Assembly (NCBI GenBank): GCA_016872645.1
Contig: VGZH01000020.1
Coordinates: 1 to 64,000 of the forward strand
Length of the DNA: 64,000 nucleotides
Direction: 5' to 3'
Source of the DNA: Planctomycetota bacterium
GTDB taxonomy: Bacteria; Planctomycetota; Planctomycetia; Planctomycetales; Planctomycetaceae
Below, piece by piece: positions 42,858 through 50,898 of the stretch. Within the stretch, counting starts at the first letter, position 1, and every line of letters begins with the position of its first letter. Made by a program: the position numbers and the translations under genes. Under the pieces are notes generated by a model that saw only the letters and a program-made list of their open reading frames with translations, had not been told where the DNA came from and did no database searches.

Positions 42858-44711
42858 ATGACTCAAGATCATCACGACATCGACCCCAACACGCTGGAAC
42901 GAGACGACACGATCATCTCCACGGCGCTCAATTGGTCGTTGATCGTGTTGTTTTTTCTGGGAGCGGTCGGTGGTACCGTAGCATTTTTGTATCTTCAAAA
43001 ACCGGTGGCAGTTGTCATTCCTGCGCCGCCCCTCCCCCCCCCTCCACCAGCTCGCGTGAAGCTGGAAACTCCGGAGATTCTCTTCACCGACATCACCGTT
43101 GAGTCTGGCGTCAAGTTTGTCCACGAGAACGGAGCGTATGGCGACAAGCTGTTGCCAGAAACAATGGGCAGCGGCTGCGCGTTCTGCGACTACGACGGCG
43201 ACGGCGATCAAGATATTGTCTTCGTCAACTCCTGCCGCTGGCCGTGGGATCCGCGTGACATCGCCAAAGATCGGCCGCAGCCGACGCAGGCAGTGTATCG
43301 CAACGACGGACAGTGCCGATTCGTCGACGTAACGAAGGAGGTCGGACTCGACGTAACCTTCTACGGCATGGGTGTCGCCTGCGGAGACTACGACAACGAC
43401 GGCGATACGGACTTGTTTTTCACGGCGGTCGGCCGAAATCGGCTGTTTCGCAACGACGGCGGCAAATTTGTCGACGTGACCAGTGACGCCGGGATTGGAG
43501 GTGTCGATTCGCAGTGGAGTACTGGTGCCGGCTGGTTCGACTACGACAACGACGGCGATCTCGACCTGTTTGTCGCCAACTACATTGAATGGACCAAGGA
43601 GAACGACCTCTCGCAAAAGTTCACGCTCATCGGGGGTGGTCGCGGCTATGGGCGGCCACAGCCGTTTCATGGCGTCTTCCCGTACCTCTATCGCAACGAC
43701 GGCGAAGGAAAGTTCGCCGACGTTTCCAAAGAAGTTGGCATCCAAGTCTTGAATGCTGCGTCAAACGAACCAACGGCGAAGTCATTAGGCATCACCTTCG
43801 CTGACCTGGATGCCGATGGTCAAATGGACGTCGTGATCGCCAACGACACCGTGCAGAATTTTCTGCTGCACAACCTTGGCGGCACATTTGAAGAGATCGG
43901 GGCACAGTCTGGAGTGGCGTTCGACTTGGATGGCAACGCACGCGGAGCGATGGGCATCGATACGGCCTGGTTTCGCAACAGTGCCGCGCTGGGCATTGCA
44001 ATCGGAAATTTCTCGAACGAGATGACCGCCCTGTATGTGACCAAGTCGAACGATCTGCAATTTCGCGACGAAGCGGTCTCAAACGGATTGGGGCCGGGCT
44101 CGCGGCTGGAACTGAAATTCGGAGTGCTCTTCGCCGACCTGGATCTCGATAGCCGCCCAGACTTGTTCAGCGCGAATGGACACTTAGAAATCGAAATCAA
44201 CAAGGTGCAGGAGAGTCAGCACTACGAGCAGTCGCCGCATTTGTTTTGGAATTGCGGCCCCAAGCATGGGACAGAGTTCGAGCTGGTTCTTTCCGCCAAG
44301 TGCGGCAGCGATTTCATGAAGCCCAGCGTTGGTCGCGGCGCGGCGTATGCCGATATCGACGGAGACGGAGACCTCGACTTGCTGATCGCCAATAGCGGGC
44401 AGGCTCCGCGGTTGCTCCGCAATGATCAAAAATCTGGCCACCATTGGGCCCGGTTTCATTTGACTGGCAACGGAAAATCCAACCGCGATGCAATCGGAGC
44501 TGTCGTTGAAGTTCGCTGTGGGGACGTGACACAACGCCGCCTGGTCATGCCAACGCGCAGCTATCTCTCGCAGGTTGAGCTGCCGGTGACGTTTGGTCTG
44601 GGCAAGGCCGAGCAGATCGACTCCGTCCGCATCCGCTGGCCGGATGGCTCGACGCAAGAACTGGAGGTTCTCAAAGTCGATCAGACGCATCGAGTGCGAC
44701 AGTCGGATTGA
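42858..44711 (+). CDS. Membrane-anchored CRTAC1-like FG-GAP/ASPIC-UnbV protein
   Basis: A 617-residue protein with a single N-terminal anchor (WSLIVLFFLGAVGGTVAFLY, about 26-45), a proline linker (PPLPPPPPARVK), then repeated calcium-type FG-GAP/VCBS motifs: CDYDGDGDQDIVFVNS, GDYDNDGDTDLFFTAVG, FDYDNDGDLDLFVANY, ADLDADGQMDVVIAND, ADIDGDGDLDLLIANSG. The C-terminus has the ASPIC/UnbV domain (ending RIRWPDGSTQELEV). It probably works outside the cell in adhesion or Ca-dependent binding. GAGGGAC precedes the ATG. Confidence 0.88.
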   Translation: MTQDHHDIDPNTLERDDTIISTALNWSLIVLFFLGAVGGTVAFLYLQKPVAVVIPAPPLPPPPPARVKLETPEILFTDITVESGVKFVHENGAYGDKLLPETMGSGCAFCDYDGDGDQDIVFVNSCRWPWDPRDIAKDRPQPTQAVYRNDGQCRFVDVTKEVGLDVTFYGMGVACGDYDNDGDTDLFFTAVGRNRLFRNDGGKFVDVTSDAGIGGVDSQWSTGAGWFDYDNDGDLDLFVANYIEWTKENDLSQKFTLIGGGRGYGRPQPFHGVFPYLYRNDGEGKFADVSKEVGIQVLNAASNEPTAKSLGITFADLDADGQMDVVIANDTVQNFLLHNLGGTFEEIGAQSGVAFDLDGNARGAMGIDTAWFRNSAALGIAIGNFSNEMTALYVTKSNDLQFRDEAVSNGLGPGSRLELKFGVLFADLDLDSRPDLFSANGHLEIEINKVQESQHYEQSPHLFWNCGPKHGTEFELVLSAKCGSDFMKPSVGRGAAYADIDGDGDLDLLIANSGQAPRLLRNDQKSGHHWARFHLTGNGKSNRDAIGAVVEVRCGDVTQRRLVMPTRSYLSQVELPVTFGLGKAEQIDSVRIRWPDGSTQELEVLKVDQTHRVRQSD

Positions 44712-44717
44712 CCGCGA

Positions 44718-46952
44718 TCACAGGCGGAAGTGGAACGTCGACTTGATGTATCGCCAGATCCAGTCCCACGTGGAACGATGACCGACCGAAAAACGGGCGC
44801 GGCCACGCATTCCGGATCGAAGCAGCGGGATGTCCTCTTCAAGCAGGACGGTCGTTTGGTACGCGGCACTGACGAGCCGTTCGCGTCCTTGTTCATCGGT
44901 CTTGGTCGGAATTTCGCCACCGAGCTTGTTGGACAACAGCTGGGGAACGAATTCCAAGTTGCGGTCGGAAATCTTTTCGACCTTTCCGACGTAGGTCTTG
45001 GCCGGCAAGCTGTCCAACTTCAATTCAACGTCGCTACCGATGTCGATGTCATTGCGGTCTTTTTGATCCACCAGCAATGTGGCTTGGAATTTGTGGTCCG
45101 GCGCGATGCTGCAAACGTGAGTCCGCTCCTCGAGAAAACTGTCGCGGTTTCTGGGCTGCAACGGAGTGCCGTGCCAAGCTGCGAGCTGCAGTCGGCTTTC
45201 GTCGGCCCTGGGTTCGGGTATTGACGGCGGAGCGATGACTTTACCGTTACACGGAGCATCGATCTTCAACTGCGCAAGCTGATGCTCGTATTCGGCGAGT
45301 TGCTCTCTGACAGTCCTCAGCCTCTCTTTGGCAACCTCTTCCTCGGCGATCGCACCGGTGGCTCGATGCACGCGAATCTCCGCGTGGATCACGCGGAGTT
45401 GGACTTCCATCTCCCGCTTTTTGTCGTCCTTTTCGGGATTCTCTAGATCGACGAGCGGATCTCCTTCTTGGACAAGCTGTCCCTCGGCGACGTATTGCTC
45501 GCGCAGGAAGCCGGGCGTGGTCGAATAGACGTGCTGCACGTCGTGTGGTTCGACAATGAACATCGCCTCGACGTGCCAGGGAATCGGAACCAAAAGTCCC
45601 ACTCCAAGAAGGGTCACGAGTACCGTGCAGGTCGCAATCATTTTGGGACGGCTCATGGGTTCGATCCTTGGGGCAGTGATTATCTGATAGAGGTTGTAGA
45701 ACATCGAGTAAATGATGCCTGCGAATGAAAACACAGCCATCGTGATCCCGAGGCTTTGCAAGTCGTACGGCTTCAGCACGGTATAGAAAAACGTCAAAAT
45801 CGCTGCCATCACGAAGATGCGATAAATGTTCGCCGTGACTGCGAAGACAATGAACCAAAACTTGCCGGTCTCAGGCATGAACGGGTCCGGCTTCGCCTCG
45901 ATCCCCAGGCAGTACCACGCGAAGCTCTCACGCATCAGCTTGTCAGCCTTGGGACGCATGTTTGGAATTTCGAGGAAGTCGGCCAGCATGTAGTAGCCGT
46001 CGAATCGCATCAACGGATTGGCGTTGAAAATGACTGTCGTAATCGAAGTCACAAAAAAGATGTTCAAGCACAGGTGATGCATCAAGCCGGTTTCGGTATA
46101 GGCCCAGAAGAAGATCGCAATGCCGGAGATAATCGCTTCGATGTACATGCCGGCGGCGCCGATCATGATCCGCTGCCACTTATTTTTGAGCGTCCAACTG
46201 TCGGACACATCGCAGTACAAGCAGGGGCTGAAGCAGAGCAGCATCACCCCCATTTCATGGCATTCACCGCCGTAGACTTTGCAGCTCAGCCCGTGGCCGA
46301 ATTCGTGGCAGATCTTGCAAACCGCCAACGTGAGCCACAGATACAGCATGTTGGGCCAGCCGAAGAACTGCTGGAACTCCGGAATTTGATCGGTGAAGTC
46401 GTTGAACCGCGTTCCCAGCATCACCCACGAAGCGATGCAGAACAGCGTCATCAAGATCAGGCCCAACGGCTTGAACAGCCACCCGCAGAGCGGTTGCAGA
46501 AACGTCAGCGTGCGTTCCGGATCCCAACCAGGCAGCCGCAAGTAAAGCAGGCTGCGGAGCGTCTGCCACACCTTTTTGCGGAAGTTGTCTTTTTTCTGCT
46601 TCAGCAGCGCGGCCCCCTGCCCCATGCGATTGCTGTACACGAGACCTTTCTCGTGCAAGTCGGTGATCAGGTGCTGAATGTCGCTCAACTGCAGACGCAC
46701 GGTGGGCAGAATGCGGAGCAATTCGTCGCGGACTTCTTCCAGGCTCCGTTTGCCGTCGAGCAGGTACAAAACCTGGTGTTGTTCGGTTTGCAAACGGTAG
46801 TACTTCAATCCAACCGGCTCTTTGACGACCCAGTAGGCAACCCCCTGATACTCGATGCGTTCGATCCGCAAGTCCGGCCGCACCTGTAACGGAATCGGCC
46901 GTCGATTGGACGGAGTCAGCGACGACAGAGCGGGGTTACCGGCAATCGACAT
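44718..46952 (-). CDS. M50-type membrane metalloprotease fused to a HlyD-like domain
   Basis: A 744-residue chimera. Residues about 25-115 form a winged-helix-like PqqD-type domain (YYRLQTEQHQVLYLLDGKRS). Residues 150-460 are a multi-helix membrane domain with the zinc motif HEFGHG (216-221) and a downstream ligand Asp318 in NPLMRFDGYY, as in site-2 protease/M50 peptidases. Residues 470-744 are a periplasmic lipoyl/HlyD-type barrel (FLREQYVAEGQLVQEGDPLV, APCNGKVIAPP). Relatives are found near peptide-export systems. Here no ABC transporter is adjacent; the HlyD adaptor 47016-48038 is its only partner, 63 bp upstream. Confidence 0.85.
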   Translation of the reverse strand: MSIAGNPALSSLTPSNRRPIPLQVRPDLRIERIEYQGVAYWVVKEPVGLKYYRLQTEQHQVLYLLDGKRSLEEVRDELLRILPTVRLQLSDIQHLITDLHEKGLVYSNRMGQGAALLKQKKDNFRKKVWQTLRSLLYLRLPGWDPERTLTFLQPLCGWLFKPLGLILMTLFCIASWVMLGTRFNDFTDQIPEFQQFFGWPNMLYLWLTLAVCKICHEFGHGLSCKVYGGECHEMGVMLLCFSPCLYCDVSDSWTLKNKWQRIMIGAAGMYIEAIISGIAIFFWAYTETGLMHHLCLNIFFVTSITTVIFNANPLMRFDGYYMLADFLEIPNMRPKADKLMRESFAWYCLGIEAKPDPFMPETGKFWFIVFAVTANIYRIFVMAAILTFFYTVLKPYDLQSLGITMAVFSFAGIIYSMFYNLYQIITAPRIEPMSRPKMIATCTVLVTLLGVGLLVPIPWHVEAMFIVEPHDVQHVYSTTPGFLREQYVAEGQLVQEGDPLVDLENPEKDDKKREMEVQLRVIHAEIRVHRATGAIAEEEVAKERLRTVREQLAEYEHQLAQLKIDAPCNGKVIAPPSIPEPRADESRLQLAAWHGTPLQPRNRDSFLEERTHVCSIAPDHKFQATLLVDQKDRNDIDIGSDVELKLDSLPAKTYVGKVEKISDRNLEFVPQLLSNKLGGEIPTKTDEQGRERLVSAAYQTTVLLEEDIPLLRSGMRGRARFSVGHRSTWDWIWRYIKSTFHFRL

Positions 46953-47015
46953 GAGCGGTTAACTTCAGAGATATCGAACAGCTGGGAACGAAGGATGACG
47001 ACGGACGACCGTTCA

Positions 47016-48038
47016 TCATTTCTCACCACCGGCCTGTTTGATGCCGGACGCAACGGGTGCCTTCTTGGCAGTACCAGCGGCTCGGCGACCATGTTTGATC
47101 GTCATCTTGGCGTACAAGCCTTCGATCAGTTTCTCGTCAGGATTCTGGACCTCGGCCCAAACACGAGCACGGTGAGTCACGTTGCTGACCGTTGGGTCGA
47201 TGGAATACATCTTTCCGTGAAACACTTCCTTTTCAATTTCCAGGTTTCGATCCGGGAAATCGATCTGCACTTCCACGGGGTCGCCCCGTTTGACGCTCCA
47301 CAGATCTTCCACCGGCAGGTACCCCTCGACTTTGACGATTCGCGTGCTGACGAGTTCCAGAATCGGAGTCCCCTGCGTGACTGCCTCTCCCTTGTGTTTG
47401 ATCACTTTTCGGACTTTGCCGTCGAACGGAGCTTCAATCCTGCCGGCCTTCAATTGAGCCGCGGCCTTCTTCATTTCGAGTCTGGCAACCACTTGTTCAT
47501 GCTCCGCCTGTTTGCCCTGTAACTGAGCTTTGATGTAGTTCAGCCGGCCACGCTCGACCTCGGTCGAAGTGATCGAACCCGGGACTCTGCGATTGCTTTC
47601 GAGCATCTTTTCCAGTTCGACTTTGGCCACATCCGCCGAGGCCTCCGCGAACTGTTTGTTGACATCGTTCTCGGCCTTTTCTTTGGAGATTTCAAAGATC
47701 GCCATCAGCTCGTCATCTTTCAGGAAAACGATCTCTTGATCCTTACGGACGTCGTCACCTTCCCTCGGTTCCACAAACGAGATGAGCCCGGGCCGATCAC
47801 TTGCCAAGGTGACACTGTGCAGCAGTTTGACCGAGCATTTCGGTAAGGTGATCTGTCCGGGGATCGAGCGTTCGACTTGCTCTTCCGGATCCGAATCATC
47901 GAGTTGCGGATTCGTGTTGGCCCGCAATCGCGGAGTCTGATTCTGCCAAGCCTGCGTGAAATTATTGCCGGCGACGAACAAGCCCAGCGACAGCGCTACA
48001 GCCGTCAGCCAAGGCCACTTGGAAGAAAAAACACGCAT
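47016..48038 (-). CDS. HlyD-family periplasmic adaptor
   Basis: A 340-residue membrane-fusion-type protein, AAGGAG 6 nt before ATG 48038, with an N-terminal signal or anchor (WPWLTAVALSLGLFVAGNNF). The layout is lipoyl half-motif (GLISFVEPREGDDVRKDQEI), alpha-hairpin coiled coil (about 115-200, ELEKMLESNRR through EHEQVVARLEMKKAAAQL), second lipoyl half (GRIEAPFDGKVRKVIKHKGE) and beta-barrel. It probably acts with the M50/HlyD chimera downstream. No RND or ABC pump is in the window. Confidence 0.88.
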   Translation of the reverse strand: MRVFSSKWPWLTAVALSLGLFVAGNNFTQAWQNQTPRLRANTNPQLDDSDPEEQVERSIPGQITLPKCSVKLLHSVTLASDRPGLISFVEPREGDDVRKDQEIVFLKDDELMAIFEISKEKAENDVNKQFAEASADVAKVELEKMLESNRRVPGSITSTEVERGRLNYIKAQLQGKQAEHEQVVARLEMKKAAAQLKAGRIEAPFDGKVRKVIKHKGEAVTQGTPILELVSTRIVKVEGYLPVEDLWSVKRGDPVEVQIDFPDRNLEIEKEVFHGKMYSIDPTVSNVTHRARVWAEVQNPDEKLIEGLYAKMTIKHGRRAAGTAKKAPVASGIKQAGGEK

Positions 48039-48203
48039 CGGAAACTCCTTCGGACCCGCGATGTCGAAAAGCTCATAGATTCATACAACATCCGCAGTCT
48101 AGCTGTGACCTCGGAACGTTGGAACGCGAGGTTTCGCGGGATTCCTCGCGACGATGGTGCGGATGCGTCTCATCTCGAACCGACGCGAGGCGCGCCAGGC
48201 ACG

Positions 48204-49622
48204 TCATTCGCCGAAGCAATACAGGTGCCCGTTCGTCCGCAGGTAGATGCGGTTGTCGACGATCGCGGGGGTCGCGAACGACTTCTCGCCGAATTCGGCC
48301 GTGTGCAGCGTGCGGCATTCACGGTCGGCGCTGAGTACCGTCAGTCGGCCCTCTTCATCGATGAGATAGACCTTGCCATCACCTATGACCGGTGAACTGT
48401 AGTACTCGTCGGTTCCAGAGGCTCGGCCCTGCTTGACGTGCTTGCCAGTCTTCGCGTCGATGCAGGCGAAAATCCCGCCGTCCTTGATCGTGAACACGAA
48501 ATCACCGAACGACACCGGCGACGAACAGAACGGAACCAGCTTCCGTTGCTTCCAAAGCAGATGCGTCTCAGTCGCCTCGCCATTCGCACCCGGCTTGATG
48601 GCGACGATTGAATTCTGCCCTTGCTCGAACAGCGAGCGGAAATACTCGTACTCCACCTCAGTGACCGAGCCGTCCTTGTTGCGATCGACTTGCGGGAAAC
48701 GTTGTTTGATGTCCCCCTTCGGGAGTTCGTCATTCTCGAACGTGCCGTTGTTATTCTTGTCGACGGCTTTCTTGATTACTGCAAACGGCTCGACGGAGAT
48801 CCGTTCGGTCTCTTCACCGCCGGCTGCCCAGCCGCCGGCGATCAGCGTACCCGATTCCGTCAGCAGCGGACTGATCGACACCATTCGCGAGATGCCGCGC
48901 ACTGTCCACAGTTCCTTGCCGGTCTCGAAGTCGTAGCCGACCACCCGCAGCGTGGCCGCAATGACGATCTGCTTCTTGCCATTCACGGTCCAAATCAGCG
49001 GCGTACAGTAATTGCGAGGAAACTCTGCTCGATCGGTCCGCCAAATTTTTTGGCCCGTCCGCTTGTCGTACGCGGCGAGGAACGAATCGGTGTCGTGGTC
49101 CTGACAGACGATGACCCGGTCTTCGACGATTTGCGGAGAGCTGCCCGCTCCGAACTCGTTCTTGAACGGCCCCATCGGGATGTGCCATGTCTGATTGCCC
49201 TCACGGTCGTAGCAGAACAGCCCGCAGCTTCCAAAGAGCACGACAACTCGCTCGCCATCCGTTGTCGGGCTGCACTGAGCGTGACTGCCGATCCCATGCA
49301 CCGATTCAAACTTCTCGTGCGGAGCGACTTTCTCCCAAATCGTCTTGCCAGTCGCACGGTCGAGCGCAATCGTCACGAGTTGCGTGTCCTTTTCGGCCGT
49401 CACATAAATTCGATCGCCGAACACGACCGGCGACGAATGTCCTGGCGCGAGGTCAATCTTCCACGCGACATGCTTGTCCGGCGCAATCTCGGTCGGCAAC
49501 TTCGATCCCGCCGCCGCTCGCCCGCCGTTCTCTCCTCGGAAGCGCGACCAAACCTCGGCGGCATTCGCTTGAGTCACAACGATCGTCAGCAAACACATGG
49601 CAAACAGTGGCAACCGCCTCAT
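48204..49622 (-). CDS. Secreted PQQ-type beta-propeller with EF-hand insert
   Basis: A 472-residue protein. ATG 49622 (MRRLPLFAMCLLTIVVTQAN) follows GGAGG; the longer frame to 49742 has no site. Repeated propeller blades (IALDRATGKTIWEKV, AYDKRTGQKIWRTDR, GYDFETGKELWTVRG, CIDAKTGKHVKQGRA) match PQQ-binding-like repeats. Between blades, residues 288-324 hold two EF-hand loops (DKNNNGTFENDE and DRNKDGSVTEVE), calcium ligands in the right places. Quinone binding itself is not proven. Such proteins are common in planctomycetes. Confidence 0.88.
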   Translation of the reverse strand: MRRLPLFAMCLLTIVVTQANAAEVWSRFRGENGGRAAAGSKLPTEIAPDKHVAWKIDLAPGHSSPVVFGDRIYVTAEKDTQLVTIALDRATGKTIWEKVAPHEKFESVHGIGSHAQCSPTTDGERVVVLFGSCGLFCYDREGNQTWHIPMGPFKNEFGAGSSPQIVEDRVIVCQDHDTDSFLAAYDKRTGQKIWRTDRAEFPRNYCTPLIWTVNGKKQIVIAATLRVVGYDFETGKELWTVRGISRMVSISPLLTESGTLIAGGWAAGGEETERISVEPFAVIKKAVDKNNNGTFENDELPKGDIKQRFPQVDRNKDGSVTEVEYEYFRSLFEQGQNSIVAIKPGANGEATETHLLWKQRKLVPFCSSPVSFGDFVFTIKDGGIFACIDAKTGKHVKQGRASGTDEYYSSPVIGDGKVYLIDEEGRLTVLSADRECRTLHTAEFGEKSFATPAIVDNRIYLRTNGHLYCFGE

Positions 49623-49822
49623 GGGAGACCTCCGCGTTGATTGGAAAACCGGTCGAGGGTCGGCATGATGAGACGTCGCCCCCAAGATGAGCAAGCGCAG
49701 CGACCTTTGTCTGGCCGATGGCCGAAAGCCGATGGCCGTCATCTTTTTTGATAACTTTGAAAAACGAACACACGGCGATCGGCCAACGGCTCACGGAGGC
49801 CGGCCGAATCGAGGGAACTCCG

Positions 49823-50671
49823 ATGACCACTGCAAGCCGACTCCGCGAACTGCTGGCCCGACCGGGCATCATCAAGACGCTGGCGCCACACGACGTCTTC
49901 ACCGCACGGCTGCTTGAACAGGCCGGCTGCGAGATGCTGTTCCTGGGTGGCTTCGGCGTCTCGGCGAGCGTCTTTGGTTGGCCGGATGTCGGTTTGGTCA
50001 CGCAATCTGAGATGACTGAGGCCGTGCGTCGCATGGCCGCACGGATCAGCATCCCGCTCGTCGCGGATGGAGACACCGGCCACGGCGACCTGCACAACGT
50101 CGCCCGCACCGTCCGCGACTTCGAACAAGCAGGAGCCGCCGGCATTCTGCTCGAAGATCAAGTCAGTCCGAAGCGCTGCGGCCACTTCGCCGGCAAGCAA
50201 GTCATCCCCGCGAACGAGATGCTCAAAAAGCTGCGAGTCGCTCTCGATGCTCGTCGCGATCCCGCCTTCGTAATCTTCGCCCGCACCGACGCGCGGGCCG
50301 TTGAGGGACTCGACGCCGCGATCGAACGAGCTTGCCGTTACGGTCAACTCGGCGTTGATGTCTGCTTCGTCGAAGCGCCACGCAGCCGTGATGAACTTGT
50401 TCGCATCGCTCGCGAGGTGCCGTACCCGCAGCTCGCCAACATGCTGCTCGGCGGAGTCACCCCGCTCCTTGCCGCGGACGAACTGCAAGAACTTGGATTC
50501 AAAATCATGGTCGATCCCGTCGCCACGCTGCTGGCCACCGGCTCGGTCGTGCGACAGCTAGCGCAGACGCTATTCCGCGAAGGTCGAGTCGATACGATGG
50601 CCGACAAACTGTTGAGCTTCGACGACGTCAAACAGGTTCTCGGCCTGTCGGACATCATTCTGTCCCCGTGA
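49823..50671 (+). CDS. PEP mutase/isocitrate lyase superfamily enzyme
   Basis: A 282-residue barrel enzyme, ATG 49823 with GAGGGA 6-7 nt upstream. Family signature KRCGH (117-121) contains the catalytic Cys; metal-binding acidic residues are Asp82/Asp84 in VADGDTGHGD and Asp112 in LLEDQVSPK. This fits 2-methylisocitrate lyase or oxaloacetate decarboxylase-type members. No methylcitrate-cycle genes (prpC, prpD) are nearby, so the exact substrate is open. Confidence 0.87.
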   Translation: MTTASRLRELLARPGIIKTLAPHDVFTARLLEQAGCEMLFLGGFGVSASVFGWPDVGLVTQSEMTEAVRRMAARISIPLVADGDTGHGDLHNVARTVRDFEQAGAAGILLEDQVSPKRCGHFAGKQVIPANEMLKKLRVALDARRDPAFVIFARTDARAVEGLDAAIERACRYGQLGVDVCFVEAPRSRDELVRIAREVPYPQLANMLLGGVTPLLAADELQELGFKIMVDPVATLLATGSVVRQLAQTLFREGRVDTMADKLLSFDDVKQVLGLSDIILSP

Positions 50672-50703
50672 TTCGGTTTTCCCGGCTTCAAGGAATACCA
50701 AAC

Positions 50704-50799
50704 ATGTTCAAGCCTCTGAACCGCCGCGCGTTTCTCACCGCAACCTCAGCCCCCTTGATTCTGCGACCGCGATCACGCTCCGAAAAGACAAACCGCTGA
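50704..50799 (+). pseudogene. Truncated Tat-signal gene remnant
   Basis: A start codon with AAGGA about 9 nt upstream begins MFKPLNRRAFLTATSAPLIL, a textbook planctomycete Tat leader, but the frame stops after 31 residues. The following 100 bp hold coding-looking shreds on both strands (for example a minus-strand frame ending VTFTVVPVTG). A larger exported-protein gene was probably deleted here. Confidence 0.6.
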
Positions 50800-50898
50800 T
50801 CGACTAACCAGTCACCGGCACGACCGTAAACGTGACCCGCGAGTGCCCACTGACGTAATCCACTTGCCGTTCGTCGTCGCGTCGCATTCAATGCCCCC

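Noticed and set aside
45756-46889. 377-codon plus-strand frame opposite the M50 chimera
   Set aside because: Antisense to transmembrane segments and the zinc motif; the composition is His/Gln-rich and not protein-like.
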